A DNA stretch of 64,000 nucleotides from Bifidobacterium sp. ESL0800 (GCF_029395355.1 NZ_CP113913.1:1054001-1118000); one strand, 5' to 3'. Positions 1 to 11,748 are shown, numbered from the stretch's first letter. The notes: generated by a model not told the origin, from the sequence alone. A program made the numbers and translations.

Positions 1-755
1 AAAAAGCGTCTGCATATCAAAAAGATGAAGACGACAACGCCGGAGAACACTCATCGGTTACCGTTGCGCACTCAGGCGGCAGGATTGACAACGGCCAGCA
101 CGATCAAGCCGACATCAGCACAGAAACGCAGCTTCGCGACGACCGAATTTTCGCCCGCTGCGTACGGCTCATTGATTATGGGTGGCCGGCATACGGCGGA
201 CTTGACGAGCTGAAAACCATTCATCGCGGCCTGTTCGTCGGGGCAATGACCGATGCAGGAATGGTGCGCGGCGATGGTGGAAGCTGCACGATGCACGGTA
301 TCGACGACTTCACAAACCAACCGAATCGCGCGAACGACCGGGAAATCCACCAGAATCGTCAACGACAAAGCCCGTATTTTCCCGCTTCGCTTATCGCAAC
401 CGGGGCGGCCAACATCTTTTCGCAGCTGGGCGAGCAAGATTGTTTTTCAGGGCTTGACCGTGCCGGTTTCATCCGTGCTCTGGCAGGTGTCTATGACGAG
501 TTGAACGCCCTGCATCCCTTCGCCTACGGCAACGGTATGGTGCTGCGCATGTTCGTCTCCGAACTCACGCACGCCGTGGGCTGGGACCTGAACTGGGGCA
601 CGGTCACGTTCGAGAGCTATCGGAAAGCGACCGGCCTGGCGTTGCTCGAACACGACATCTCAGGGTTGGAGCGCATGTTCGCCTCGATCATCCGACTGGC
701 CAACCCCACCCGTATCTTCCTTATCTCGGGCTGGGACCAAGGTCCCGCGCACTGA
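1..755 (+). CDS. Fic-domain protein with degenerate active-site motif (5' partial)
   Basis: The reading frame is open from base 3 of the window, so the gene starts upstream of it; about 250 residues are visible. The segment LDELKTIHRGLFVG matches the helix that precedes the active site in Fic proteins, and ALHPFAYGNGM (His codon at 513-515) sits where the Fic motif HxFx(D/E)GN(G/K)RxxR should be. The following VGWDLNW and ERMFASI segments also fit the fold. Fic proteins usually transfer AMP from ATP to target proteins and often act as toxins with an antitoxin. Here the metal-binding Asp/Glu is Tyr and the first motif Arg is Met; the His and the last Arg remain. Loss or change of AMP transfer is an inference. 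Any antitoxin would lie left of the window. The fold call is firm; the function is open. Confidence 0.75.
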   Translation, partial: KASAYQKDEDDNAGEHSSVTVAHSGGRIDNGQHDQADISTETQLRDDRIFARCVRLIDYGWPAYGGLDELKTIHRGLFVGAMTDAGMVRGDGGSCTMHGIDDFTNQPNRANDREIHQNRQRQSPYFPASLIATGAANIFSQLGEQDCFSGLDRAGFIRALAGVYDELNALHPFAYGNGMVLRMFVSELTHAVGWDLNWGTVTFESYRKATGLALLEHDISGLERMFASIIRLANPTRIFLISGWDQGPAH

Positions 756-773
756 GCTTCTGCCGTTATCAGT

Positions 774-923
774 GAGAAAAGCACTTTTCAAAGCCCGGTT
801 TGGCGCTTTCCGACTGATTCACATATAACTGTGGAGAAAAGCACTTTTTGAGGCCGGTTTTGGCGCTTTTCTCATCAATACCGTGCAAAAAGCCCCTTTT
901 GTGGCGGCTTTAGCCGTTTTCTC
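774..923. repeat. Three imperfect copies of a GAGAAAAGC hairpin repeat
   Basis: Copies begin near 774, 834 and 884. The clearest (834-873) has arms GAGAAAAGC and GCTTTTCTC around a 22-base centre containing CACTTTTTGAGGCCGGTTTT. Copy 1 has lost part of its right arm and copy 3 is more diverged and runs into the miaA stop codon. The position between the convergent Fic gene and miaA suits a bidirectional terminator, but three diverged copies are more than a terminator needs. Confidence 0.65.
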
Positions 924-1929
924 AACGGGTAGCGATGTCGCCCAAGTGATGGGCTACATGATGCTCATCAGCATGGGCATCGGCTTCGTCGTATTTGCCA
1001 GCATCCGCACGAGAAACGATATCCAGCGCTTTGGCCGGCAGATCTTCGTCGAGCGCATTGAGCCAATGGATGCGCGGGTCGCGGCCGAACCAACCCATCT
1101 GCTTGCGGGCCAGGCGCTTGGTCTTCTGGGCGATGTCGGCGAACGCCTCGTCCTCGCTCATTTCGCCGTCAAGATACGCCTCGATCTGGGAATAGCCCAA
1201 AGCGCGCGAGGCGGTGACGCCGAGCAGCGGGCGAATGCGTCGTACCTCATCGACAAACCCCTGATCTCGCATCTGGGAAGTGCGGATGTCGATGCGCCGG
1301 TCGAGCTCCTCGCGCGGCAGATCAAGGCCGATCTGTACGGAGTCGATGACGTAACGGTATCGCGGGAGACTTGCGGAATAAGGCCTGCCAGTGATCTCGA
1401 TGACCTCCAGCGCCCGAATGGTGCGACGGGCGTTGTGCGGGTCCATACGCCCGGCGGCTTCCGGATCCTTGCGCTTCAATTCGTCATACAACAATCCGGC
1501 GCCTTCGGCCTGTTCCCTCGCTTCGAGCCGGGAACGAACCTCGGGGTCGGTGCCGGGAAACGCGATATCGTCGATGGCCGCGCGCGCGTACAGGCCGGAA
1601 CCGCCGACCAGAATCGGGCGTACCCCCCTGCCTTTGAGCTCGTCGATTTCCCGGCGCGCCAGTTTCTGGAATCTGGCTACGGTCATCGTCTCGCCGGGGT
1701 CGATGATATCGAGCAGATGGTGCGGTACCGCGGCCTGCTCCTGCGCACTCGCCTTGGCCGTACCGATATCCATCAAGCGATACATCTGGTAGGCATCGGC
1801 ATTGACGATTTCGGCCTTTTGACCGCCCTTCGCAAGCTGCTGCGCCAAGGCTATGCCCAATCCGGTCTTGCCGGACGCGGTAGGGCCGATGATGGAGACG
1901 ACACGGGCCACGTTGCTCTTCGTTTCCAT
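922..1929 (-). CDS. miaA: tRNA dimethylallyltransferase
   Basis: MiaA transfers a dimethylallyl group to N6 of A37 in tRNAs that read codons starting with U, the first step toward ms2i6A; it is cytoplasmic. The 335-residue product has the P-loop [11 protein letters not shown] near residues 16-26, the substrate loop DIGTAKAS, the [10 protein letters not shown] segment, and the tRNA-contacting region ending in [15 protein letters not shown]. The length is normal for the family. The ATG at 1929 has AAAGGG a few bases upstream. It converges on the Fic gene and diverges from the alarmone synthetase gene, so it appears to be transcribed alone; the hairpin repeats at its 3' end may end the transcript. 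Confidence 0.95.
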   Translation of the reverse strand: METKSNVARVVSIIGPTASGKTGLGIALAQQLAKGGQKAEIVNADAYQMYRLMDIGTAKASAQEQAAVPHHLLDIIDPGETMTVARFQKLARREIDELKGRGVRPILVGGSGLYARAAIDDIAFPGTDPEVRSRLEAREQAEGAGLLYDELKRKDPEAAGRMDPHNARRTIRALEVIEITGRPYSASLPRYRYVIDSVQIGLDLPREELDRRIDIRTSQMRDQGFVDEVRRIRPLLGVTASRALGYSQIEAYLDGEMSEDEAFADIAQKTKRLARKQMGWFGRDPRIHWLNALDEDLPAKALDIVSRADAGKYDEADAHADEHHVAHHLGDIATR

Positions 1930-2064
1930 ACCCTTTACCTTTCGTTCGACCGCGGGCGAACCCGATAGTGGTGATTCTAACGACCGGTATCGCCTACGAT
2001 ATTCACGTCGGATTTTCAGCCGATATTCAGTTTAGATAGATGGCTCTCGGTAAGATGGGAAGAC

Positions 2065-2829
2065 GTGATATTAGATCGACATGAACGCATCAACACCGCC
2101 GAAATCCAGGCAAGGCTCGAGAAAGTGGCCCAAAACGGCACGGACGCCGCCGGCTCACAGCTGTTCCCGGCGGACGAAATCACCGAATTCATCGACATGA
2201 TGCAGGTCTACGAAGGCGCGATGTACGAGATCAGCACCAAGCTCGAAGTGCTCGACAGCGAGTTCCATGTCCATTTCGCCCATGACCCCATCCACCATAT
2301 GGAACGCCGGCTCAAATCCGTCAATTCGATTCTCGGCAAACTCAGGCGCCGCAACCTGCCGATGTGCACGGAGTCGATACGCGACAATCTCTTCGACGTG
2401 GCCGGCATCCGCGTGATCTGCAACTATCGCGACGACGTCTATTCCGTAGCCAACTACCTTTCCAGTCAATCCGACATCCAGGTGCTGCGCGTCAAGGACT
2501 ACATCAAAAGCCCGAAGCAGAACGGCTATCGCAGCCTGCACGTCATCTACGCGGTGCCGGTCTTCCTTTCCAACGGCGAGCACTACACGCCGGTCGAAGT
2601 GCAGTTCCGCACCATCGCCATGGACTATTGGGCCAGCCTGGAGCACGCCCTGCGCTACAAGTCCGACCTGCCGGACGCCAAGCTCACCGAGCATTCGCAG
2701 ACGCTGCTCGACTGCGCGCGCAGCCTGCAGAACATCGAGACGCAGATGCAGAACATCCACCGCGATATCAACGGCGCCCCGCAGCAGGAGGAAGCCCCGA
2801 CCTCGCAAGCCTTCAACCCCAATAAGTAA
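2065..2829 (+). CDS. small alarmone synthetase (GTP pyrophosphokinase, RelQ/YjbM type)
   Basis: This enzyme class moves pyrophosphate from ATP to GTP or GDP, making (p)ppGpp, the stringent-response signal. The 254-residue protein contains only the synthetase domain: IRDNLFDVAGIRVICNY, then DYIKSPKQNGYRSLHV (substrate loop), then VEVQFRTIAMDYWASLEHAL, with no HD hydrolase, TGS or ACT domain. That separates it from the long bifunctional Rel. The start used is GTG at 2065, with a weak purine-rich GGGAAG close by; no better in-frame start lies upstream. The tail after about residue 215 is low complexity. A hairpin at 2867-2902 follows. Whether it is a RelQ or RelP subtype cannot be settled by eye, though the length and N-terminal helix resemble RelQ. 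Confidence 0.9.
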   Translation: MILDRHERINTAEIQARLEKVAQNGTDAAGSQLFPADEITEFIDMMQVYEGAMYEISTKLEVLDSEFHVHFAHDPIHHMERRLKSVNSILGKLRRRNLPMCTESIRDNLFDVAGIRVICNYRDDVYSVANYLSSQSDIQVLRVKDYIKSPKQNGYRSLHVIYAVPVFLSNGEHYTPVEVQFRTIAMDYWASLEHALRYKSDLPDAKLTEHSQTLLDCARSLQNIETQMQNIHRDINGAPQQEEAPTSQAFNPNK

Positions 2830-2866
2830 CGTCGCACAATACACGATAGTTTTCGTTCCATACTGG

Positions 2867-2902
2867 TTTCGCCGGTTTCTTTTCAGCAAGGAACCGGCGA
2901 AA
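2867..2902. terminator. Hairpin between convergent genes
   Basis: Perfect 11-bp stem TTTCGCCGGTT / AACCGGCGAAA with a 14-base loop, placed between the convergent alarmone synthetase and aldo/keto reductase genes. There is only a short T-rich stretch after it, so it may act in both directions. Confidence 0.6.
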
Positions 2903-2945
2903 TCGTTATGTAAGGCGCAATTGTTATGTAAACGATATTGAGAAA

Positions 2946-3782
2946 CTAGAAGTCGAAATTGTCCGGGTCGCCGCCGGTTCGCACACCGGTTTCAAGACCG
3001 GCTATTTGCGACATTTCCTCTTCGCTCAGCTCGAAATCGAACACGTCGATGTTCTGCCTGATGCGCTCGTCGTGCGTGGATTTCGGAATGACGATGACGC
3101 CGCGCTGCAGGTGCCAGCGGATGACGACCTGGGCGGGTGATTTGCCGTATTTCGCACCGATCTGCGCAAGCCGCGGCGAAGAGAGCAGCGAACCGCCGGT
3201 ACCGCCGAGCGGACTGTAGGCCTCAACGGCGATGCCCTGTGACTTGACGAAATCGACCAGCTCCTGGTTGCCGAACTGCGGCGAGGACTCGATCTGGTCG
3301 ACCGCCGGTAGCATCCCCGTGCCGAGCCCCTCCAATTCCTTCACATGATGCTCCTGCAGATTGCACACGCCGATGGCACGGATACGACGGTCGCGATAGA
3401 GCGCAACCATGTCCTTCCACGCCTGCTGCCAGCCGTCTGCCGGCCAATGGATGAGATAGAGGTCCACGTAATCGGTGCCAAGACGGTCAAGGCTCTCATA
3501 GAACGCCTCACACGTGCGTCCTTGGCGGATGTCCTCGTTCCAAAGCTTCGTCGTCAGGAAGATCTCATGGCGGGCAACGCCGGAACGACGCATGCCCTCT
3601 CCCACGGATCGTTCGTTGCCGTAAACCTTCGCCGTATCGATATGGCGGTAGCCCGAGCGCAGCGCGACATCCACCGCGTTGGCCGTGGTCTCCCCCTCCG
3701 GGGTCTGGAACACGCCCAATCCCAACTGAGGGATAGTGATGCCATTGTTCAATGTGATATCCGGAACCTTGTTGTCGGTCAT
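2946..3782 (-). CDS. aldo/keto reductase
   Basis: NAD(P)H-dependent reductase of the AKR superfamily (AKR5-like, 2,5-diketo-D-gluconate reductase type); the natural substrate cannot be read from sequence. The 278-residue protein has the catalytic tetrad in order: Asp and Tyr in DTAKVYGNERSVG, Lys in FLTTKLW and His in YLIHWPAD. The cofactor region GVIVIPKSTHDERIRQN lies near the C-terminus. The start chosen is the ATG at 3782, preceded by GGAGG five bases away; a longer reading to 3848 lacks such a site. The gene stands alone, divergent from the BI-1 family gene. Confidence 0.9.
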   Translation of the reverse strand: MTDNKVPDITLNNGITIPQLGLGVFQTPEGETTANAVDVALRSGYRHIDTAKVYGNERSVGEGMRRSGVARHEIFLTTKLWNEDIRQGRTCEAFYESLDRLGTDYVDLYLIHWPADGWQQAWKDMVALYRDRRIRAIGVCNLQEHHVKELEGLGTGMLPAVDQIESSPQFGNQELVDFVKSQGIAVEAYSPLGGTGGSLLSSPRLAQIGAKYGKSPAQVVIRWHLQRGVIVIPKSTHDERIRQNIDVFDFELSEEEMSQIAGLETGVRTGGDPDNFDF

Positions 3783-3883
3783 TGCCGCCTCCATGATGCG
3801 TGTGATTGTTTCCAAACGTCTTGGAACAAACCCTTCTATGCTTTCCATGCTAATCGTGCAGCATCATAATCTCCGCTCTACGT

Positions 3884-3898
3884 GAAGCGCAACGCTTC
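3884..3898. promoter_or_regulatory. Short palindrome in a divergent intergenic region
   Basis: GAAGCG-CAA-CGCTTC is a perfect 6-bp inverted repeat, about 100 bp from the reductase start and 150 bp from the BI-1 gene start. It could be an operator or a small hairpin; no regulator gene is adjacent. Confidence 0.25.
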
Positions 3899-4049
3899 CT
3901 TCGACCACTGTAAGAGACAGAAGACCAAGCAGCGTATTCTCGACCCCTCAAATCCTACGTTGTTCACACTCAGCCAATTGCCAGTAACTGCGGATAGACT
4001 GATAACCATAACCAACAAGTGTCAATGAAAATCGACAAAAGGAGCAGGC

Positions 4050-4985
4050 ATGGCTTTCGGGAACAGGCCTGAAGACAACAACACGCAACAGCCTTACGGG
4101 CAGCCGAACGCATACGGACAGAACTACGGGCAGCAACAATACAACCAATACGGCCAGCCTCAGGGACAGCCTTACGGCCAAGGCCGGAACATGCAGTACG
4201 GACAGCCGTACGCGCAACCGCAATACGGACAGCCTGCATATGCGGGTGCGGGTGCCGGGACGGCGGCCCCGACGATGACGATGAACGGGCAGACCGCCTA
4301 TTCCTTCGAACGCGCACGCCACGTCTCCACCACCAAGGCCTACGGCGAGATGACGCTCGGCCTGCTCTTGACCGCTGTGGTCGCCGTGTTCACCCAGATG
4401 ACCGGCGCACTCGAGGGCTTCCTGATAGCCACGGGCATGATCGGCTGGATCGGCCTGGCCGTGGTGCAGGTGGCCATCGCCGTCGTGCTGGGCTGGCGCA
4501 TCGACAGGATGAGCGTAGGCGCCGCACGCGCCATGTTCTATCTCTATGCTGCGCTGACCGGCTTCACGCTCGCCACCATTTTCTACACCTACAGCCTGCC
4601 GTCGATCGGCATGGCGCTGGGGCTGTGCGTCGCGTTCTTCTTCGTGTTGACGATGCTTTCGCTGACCACCAAGAAGGACATGCTCAAGGCCGGCCCGATT
4701 CTGTTCGTCGCGCTTCTGGTGCTGCTGGTCGGCGAAGTCATCATGATGTTCTTTGCTCCCTCGCAGACCACGCTCATGATCACCGGAGCCATCGGCCTCA
4801 TTGTCTTCGCCGGGCTGACGATGTACGACGCCCAGCAGACGAGAGCCATGTTCGATGTGGCTGAGCAACGCGGCGATACCGTGATGCTGAACCGCATCTC
4901 AATCATCTGCGCGCTGAACCTCTACCTCGACTTCATCAACATGTTCCTCTATCTGCTGCAGATTTTCGGCGACAGCGACAACTAA
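4050..4985 (+). CDS. Bax inhibitor-1/YccA family membrane protein
   Basis: Integral membrane protein of the BI-1/TMBIM superfamily, some of whose members carry pH-sensitive Ca2+ leak. The 311-residue product has two parts. Residues 1 to about 75 are rich in Gln, Tyr, Gly and Pro, with repeated PYGQ/QYGQ units, and should be cytosolic and disordered. Residues about 90-305 hold about seven hydrophobic helices, with the family segment TMYDAQQTRAMF and a closing ALNLYLDFINMFLYLLQIFG. AAAGGAG lies upstream of the ATG. It appears monocistronic, with a strong terminator at 5020. The role in bacteria is poorly known; the repeat tail resembles those seen on other actinobacterial membrane proteins. Confidence 0.88.
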   Translation: MAFGNRPEDNNTQQPYGQPNAYGQNYGQQQYNQYGQPQGQPYGQGRNMQYGQPYAQPQYGQPAYAGAGAGTAAPTMTMNGQTAYSFERARHVSTTKAYGEMTLGLLLTAVVAVFTQMTGALEGFLIATGMIGWIGLAVVQVAIAVVLGWRIDRMSVGAARAMFYLYAALTGFTLATIFYTYSLPSIGMALGLCVAFFFVLTMLSLTTKKDMLKAGPILFVALLVLLVGEVIMMFFAPSQTTLMITGAIGLIVFAGLTMYDAQQTRAMFDVAEQRGDTVMLNRISIICALNLYLDFINMFLYLLQIFGDSDN

Positions 4986-5019
4986 AAGCCGACTAACCCA
5001 AGGCCCATAGCACATACTC

Positions 5020-5056
5020 AATCGGGGATGACAGACGATTTCTGCCATCCCCGATT
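5020..5056. terminator. Bidirectional terminator
   Basis: Perfect 11-bp stem AATCGGGGATG / CATCCCCGATT followed by TGTTATC, between the convergent BI-1 gene and acnA. Confidence 0.75.
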
Positions 5057-5105
5057 TGTTATCTATCGAGTGTTTCCAACTACTGTCATCGTCGGACTCC
5101 AGCCT

Positions 5106-7826
<2,721 letters not shown>

Positions 7827-8021
7827 ATCTCGATCTCTCTTTCGTCATGATTCTTGATATCACATAACTATTGCCATTATCAGACACAAGTAAGTCGATG
7901 GAGTTACCAAAGCATTCCTTAACAGAAAAATATCGCCAAATCGTCTCTATTCCAATGATTTGTCATGTTCAAAATATGAGACCACCCATTTAGACCACCA
8001 AATTTGTCATTCGTTCCCGTT
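7827..8021. other. Intergenic region upstream of acnA
   Basis: AT-rich leader and promoter region of acnA (read leftward). I see no coding frame or RNA gene, and no promoter good enough to call. The rest of the 462-bp gap is taken up by the repeat array at 8022-8160 and the terminator at 8186. Confidence 0.4.
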
Positions 8022-8160
8022 CTTGGTGCCGCCAAGTCCTCCCAAAAACAAGACTTTTCACATTAATTCGCCAAAAACAGGCATCTTGGTGCACCAACAC
8101 CCCTTGAAATCGAGGATTTGAACATACATTTGCGATTTCAAGGGGACTTGGATGCACCAA
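8022..8160. repeat. Degenerate CTTGGTGCACCAAG repeat array with a 13-bp stem-loop
   Basis: Three diverged copies of the palindrome CTTGGTGCACCAAG start at 8022 (CTTGGTGCCGCCAAG), 8085 (CTTGGTGCACCAAC) and 8147 (CTTGGATGCACCAAC), so they are 63 and 62 bp apart. Between the last two, CCCCTTGAAATCG (8100-8112) pairs perfectly with CGATTTCAAGGGG (8133-8145). The same core at the same period recurs at 48928-49127. Confidence 0.7.
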
Positions 8161-8185
8161 CATGCCTAAAAAAAAGAATATTCGG

Positions 8186-8217
8186 CGTCGTATATGAATG
8201 TATATTTGCGTACGACG
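8186..8217 (-). terminator. Terminator after the P-type ATPase gene
   Basis: Inverted repeat CGTCGTA / TACGACG. In the minus direction it is followed within about 12 bases by a run of eight Ts. Confidence 0.5.
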
Positions 8218-8288
8218 AAATCAGGCGAAAAATATTGCCGTATTAAAGGCCAATGACAGCAACCGTCTCCACCACATGAATCGGAGCA

Positions 8289-10982
8289 TTATCTTTTCCT
8301 CTTCATGAAGACGGGACGACAAGCCAAAAGACGGCCAAAGAGATCGGCAATCGTCTGGATGCCTGCGAAGATGACGATGGAAAGCGCCAGCACGATAAGC
8401 GTGGCGACCAACGTCCATCCGGTCGGGAACTGGAGCTCGAAGAAATCGGAGACGATCGGAATGAACATGCCGATCAGACCCGCCGCGGCAAACGCGGCCA
8501 CCAAGACACCGCGCCAGGACTTCAGCGGTTGGGCCACGCGGGCCATCACCAGAATGCCCAGCACGAAGACGATGATGGCGCAGATGTCACGCAGCTTCAA
8601 CAGATCGCCCGGCTTGGAGACGTTCCAGCCCATGAGGCCGGGCAACGTCCAAGCGGTAAGCAGGACGGAGAGCGCCACCGCGATGCCGCCCGGCAAGGCG
8701 AAACGCACCACGCGCCCCAGGAATCCCGGAATATAGCGCCGGCTGTTCGGCGCGAGCGCAAGGATGAAGGCCGGCATGCCGATGGTCAACGCGCCGATGT
8801 ACGTGATATGGCGCGGCAGGTACGGGAAGGGAATGAACGTGCAGACCACACCGAGCGAGATCAGCGCGGAATAGACGGTTTTGACCAGGAAGAGTGAGGA
8901 GACGCGTTCCATATTGGCCATGACCTGACGGCCGCGGGCCACGACGCTGGGCAGGTGGGAGAACTTGGAATCAACCAGCACGACCTGCGCCACGGCCTTG
9001 GTGGCGGGTGCGGCGTTGCCCATCGCGATGCCCAGATCGGCCTCTTTCAAGGCCAACGCGTCGTTGACGCCGTCACCGGTCATCGCCACGACGTGCTTGG
9101 TCTCGTGTAGAGCCTCGACGATGGCCTTCTTCTGCTCGGGCAAGACACGGCCGAGCACGTCGACGTTCTCCATGACCGTGGAGAGTTTCTTGACGTCACT
9201 GGGTAGCTCGCGGGCGTCCATGGCCACCGGTTCGCGATCGCCGGTCAGACGAACCGTCTTCGCGATGGCGCCGACGGTTGCCGGGCTGTCTCCGGAGATG
9301 ATGCGGCAACGCACGCCCTGGTCACGGAACCAGGCCAGCGTCTCCTCGGCGTCGTTGCGGATATGCTCCTGGCAGAGCACCAGCGCGACCGGCCGGGAGG
9401 CGGAGATGAGACACGGATTGTCGGCGAAAGCGGTTGCCGCCTGAGCATCGGCACAGGAGCCGGGAGCACAGGCGATCAGCAGCACGCGCATGCCTTGGTT
9501 GGCGTATTTGGCCACCATGTTCTTGGCGGCTGTATGTTCGCCTGCGAAACCGCTGAAAAGCATTTCCAGAGCACCCATATACCAGATGTCGCCGCCGCGC
9601 ACGATGGCGCTCCATTTGCGGGCAGAAGAGAACGGTACCCGGGCATCGACCGGTTCGTCGCGCACTCCCTTGGCGTTCAAAGCCTTAAGCACGGCGGCAC
9701 CGGTACCGTTGGGGTTCTCTTCATTGGACAGATCGTATAGCGCCTGTACCACTGCGGCCTTTTCGTCATCGGTGGTGCCGACGGTCACGCTGGCATGTAC
9801 GGCGTTTTCGCCGGACGGGGCATCCACCACGATATCGGCGTCGGCGCTAGGACCTACGACATCAGAAGTCCCGAGCATGACGACCTGATTGAAGACGATG
9901 CCGCCGTCGGTGATGGTGCCGGTCTTGTCGAGGTTCAGCGCGTCCACGCGGGCCAGCGTCTCCACGCTTTCCAACTCCTGAACCAGCGTATGTTGGCGGG
10001 CCAGACGCATCGCGGCAATCGCGAAGTTGAGCGAGGTCAGCAAAACCAGTCCCTCGGGAATCATGCCCACCACCCCGGCCACGGCCGAGACGATGGCCGA
10101 ACGCCACGCACCCGTCGAGAAGGCCACCTGCCAACCACCCACGGTACGGATCTGCGAGGCGACCAACAGGATGCACAGCGGAATGACGATGACGGTCATC
10201 ACCTTCAGGATGGTGTTGATGCCGCGGCTCAGGTCGGAAACGGTTTTCTTGTAGACCTTGGCTTTGGCCGTCAGTTTGGCGGCGTACCCCTGCTCGCCTA
10301 CTGCGTCGACACGAACCAGCGCCATACCCGATGTTGCGTTAGAACCGGAATAGACCTCGGACCCTTCGCCTTTTTTGACGGTTCGCGACTCGCCGGTCAG
10401 CATGGATTCGTCGAGCTCAAGACCCCATGTGTGCACGATGGTGGCGTCGGCCGGCACTTGTTCGCCGCTACGCAGCCAGAGCAGATCGCCGAGCACGATC
10501 TGTTCATGTTCGATTTCGACGTCCTGACCGTCACGACGTACCAGCGAGCGCGAGGCGACCAGGATCGAAAGCTTGTCGAGCGTGTGCTTGGCCCGCATTT
10601 CGGTGAACACGCCGATACCGGAGTTGATGATGATGACCAGTCCGAAAACGGCGTCTTTCCATTGCCCGGTCAGCAGCACCAGGACCATGGCCACGAAAAT
10701 GATGGCGTTGAACAGTGTAAAGACGTTTTCGCGGATAATCTGCCCGAACGAACGCGAGCTTTCGGTGTCGACTTTGTTGACGTTGCCCTGTGCGACCTGT
10801 TCGGCGACTTCGGCTTTGGTCAGGCCCGTCTCCGAAATCCGAGGAAGCCGGTTCGCGCTCCTCCTCTGTGCTCCGCCGTTGCCGTTATCGGCAGCATTCC
10901 TGTTGTCGCCGTCTTGCCCGTTTACCGGTGTTTCGCCGACCACTTGGCCTACGCCCTGCCCAAACATCCCGGTGGTACTCAT
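8289..10982 (-). CDS. cation-translocating P-type ATPase (CtpE-like)
   Basis: Membrane ATPase that moves a cation through an aspartyl-phosphate intermediate. The protein has about 897 residues and shows the actuator loop LTGESRTVKKGEG, the phosphorylation site NLDKTGTITDG, the hinge MTGDGVNDALALKEADLGIAMGN and about ten transmembrane helices. The region around the phosphorylation site resembles actinobacterial CtpE, reported in mycobacteria to take up Ca2+; that specificity is an inference here. There is no CPC motif, which argues against a Cu/Zn/Cd exporter. The start chosen is ATG at 10982, with AAGGGG seven bases upstream; an in-frame codon five residues earlier lacks such a site. The N-terminus (about 80 residues) is polar and variable. 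Confidence 0.92.
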   Translation of the reverse strand: MSTTGMFGQGVGQVVGETPVNGQDGDNRNAADNGNGGAQRRSANRLPRISETGLTKAEVAEQVAQGNVNKVDTESSRSFGQIIRENVFTLFNAIIFVAMVLVLLTGQWKDAVFGLVIIINSGIGVFTEMRAKHTLDKLSILVASRSLVRRDGQDVEIEHEQIVLGDLLWLRSGEQVPADATIVHTWGLELDESMLTGESRTVKKGEGSEVYSGSNATSGMALVRVDAVGEQGYAAKLTAKAKVYKKTVSDLSRGINTILKVMTVIVIPLCILLVASQIRTVGGWQVAFSTGAWRSAIVSAVAGVVGMIPEGLVLLTSLNFAIAAMRLARQHTLVQELESVETLARVDALNLDKTGTITDGGIVFNQVVMLGTSDVVGPSADADIVVDAPSGENAVHASVTVGTTDDEKAAVVQALYDLSNEENPNGTGAAVLKALNAKGVRDEPVDARVPFSSARKWSAIVRGGDIWYMGALEMLFSGFAGEHTAAKNMVAKYANQGMRVLLIACAPGSCADAQAATAFADNPCLISASRPVALVLCQEHIRNDAEETLAWFRDQGVRCRIISGDSPATVGAIAKTVRLTGDREPVAMDARELPSDVKKLSTVMENVDVLGRVLPEQKKAIVEALHETKHVVAMTGDGVNDALALKEADLGIAMGNAAPATKAVAQVVLVDSKFSHLPSVVARGRQVMANMERVSSLFLVKTVYSALISLGVVCTFIPFPYLPRHITYIGALTIGMPAFILALAPNSRRYIPGFLGRVVRFALPGGIAVALSVLLTAWTLPGLMGWNVSKPGDLLKLRDICAIIVFVLGILVMARVAQPLKSWRGVLVAAFAAAGLIGMFIPIVSDFFELQFPTGWTLVATLIVLALSIVIFAGIQTIADLFGRLLACRPVFMKRKR

Positions 10983-11159
10983 TGGTTGCCCCTTCACGCG
11001 TGCCTTATCCAGCCCATACGTGGCTCACGGCCGCTGATACGATTCCTTGCTTGCCCGCCGACATCTGAAAACACTGGTGCGGCCTGTTCCTTGTTTCCAA
11101 GTATATGCTGTGTCACCTTATCGTATCGGCTGCGTTCGCGATGAGCCTTCACCGCATAT

Positions 11160-11738
11160 TTACGGTAACGTCACGCTGATGGTTTTGGGGTGCGGATTGT
11201 CGTTGATCGCGCTTTGCACGGCCTGGTCGAACGGAACCGTGCCATTGCCCTGCCCCGTCGGCACTATCCGCAAGATTTCGGCATAGGTCTTCGCATCCTT
11301 CGGCGGATTCGCCGAATTGACCAATATCACCGGGATACCGGCGTCGCGCGCAACCTGCAAAGCCTCGGTCCAACTATTGCGCTGGTTTCCTTGCATATCG
11401 AGACTGTCAACCACGAAGGCGGTAACCGGCCGTCTGGTCATATCTTTGAAGGATTGAACCGGATTGAGTGTAGTACTTCTGTCCGGCATAGGAGCGTAAA
11501 CAGCCTTGATATCGGCTTTTTGCAACGTTTGCAGCACCGTCCGGTCGAGTTCTTCATCGCCGGTGGTGACCACGCCGATCAGGATGTCGGATTTGTCGAC
11601 ACTGTCGTGATTGATGTGGCCAGCCGCCGTTGCAGTATCGCCTACTGCGGCATTTTTGGGGGCACAGGACGCGAGCGCCGGCACGGCCGACAAGGCCATG
11701 CAGACACTCAGAACGATTCCCAATCCCCGACGCATCAA
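11160..11738 (-). CDS. putative lipoprotein, single-lobe periplasmic-binding-like
   Basis: The 192-residue product starts with a basic end (MMRRG), a hydrophobic stretch and a lipobox ending ALASC, so it should be exported, lipidated on Cys24 and anchored outside the membrane. The mature part, DILIGVVTTGDEELDRTVLQ followed later by VTAFVVDSLDM and ARDAGIPVILVNSANPP, follows the alternating beta/alpha pattern of the N-terminal lobe of sugar-type (LacI/RbsB-like) binding proteins. It stops where a second lobe would begin. It may be a remnant, or a small ligand or sensor lipoprotein. It lies 10 bp downstream of the RNA methyltransferase gene, so the two are probably co-transcribed. The function is not known. 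Confidence 0.6.
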   Translation of the reverse strand: MMRRGLGIVLSVCMALSAVPALASCAPKNAAVGDTATAAGHINHDSVDKSDILIGVVTTGDEELDRTVLQTLQKADIKAVYAPMPDRSTTLNPVQSFKDMTRRPVTAFVVDSLDMQGNQRNSWTEALQVARDAGIPVILVNSANPPKDAKTYAEILRIVPTGQGNGTVPFDQAVQSAINDNPHPKTISVTLP

Positions 11739-11748
11739 CGTATCTGTC

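Noticed and set aside
3948..4868. 306-codon open frame opposite the BI-1 gene
   Set aside because: His/Arg/Gln-rich shadow of the repeat tail and helices.
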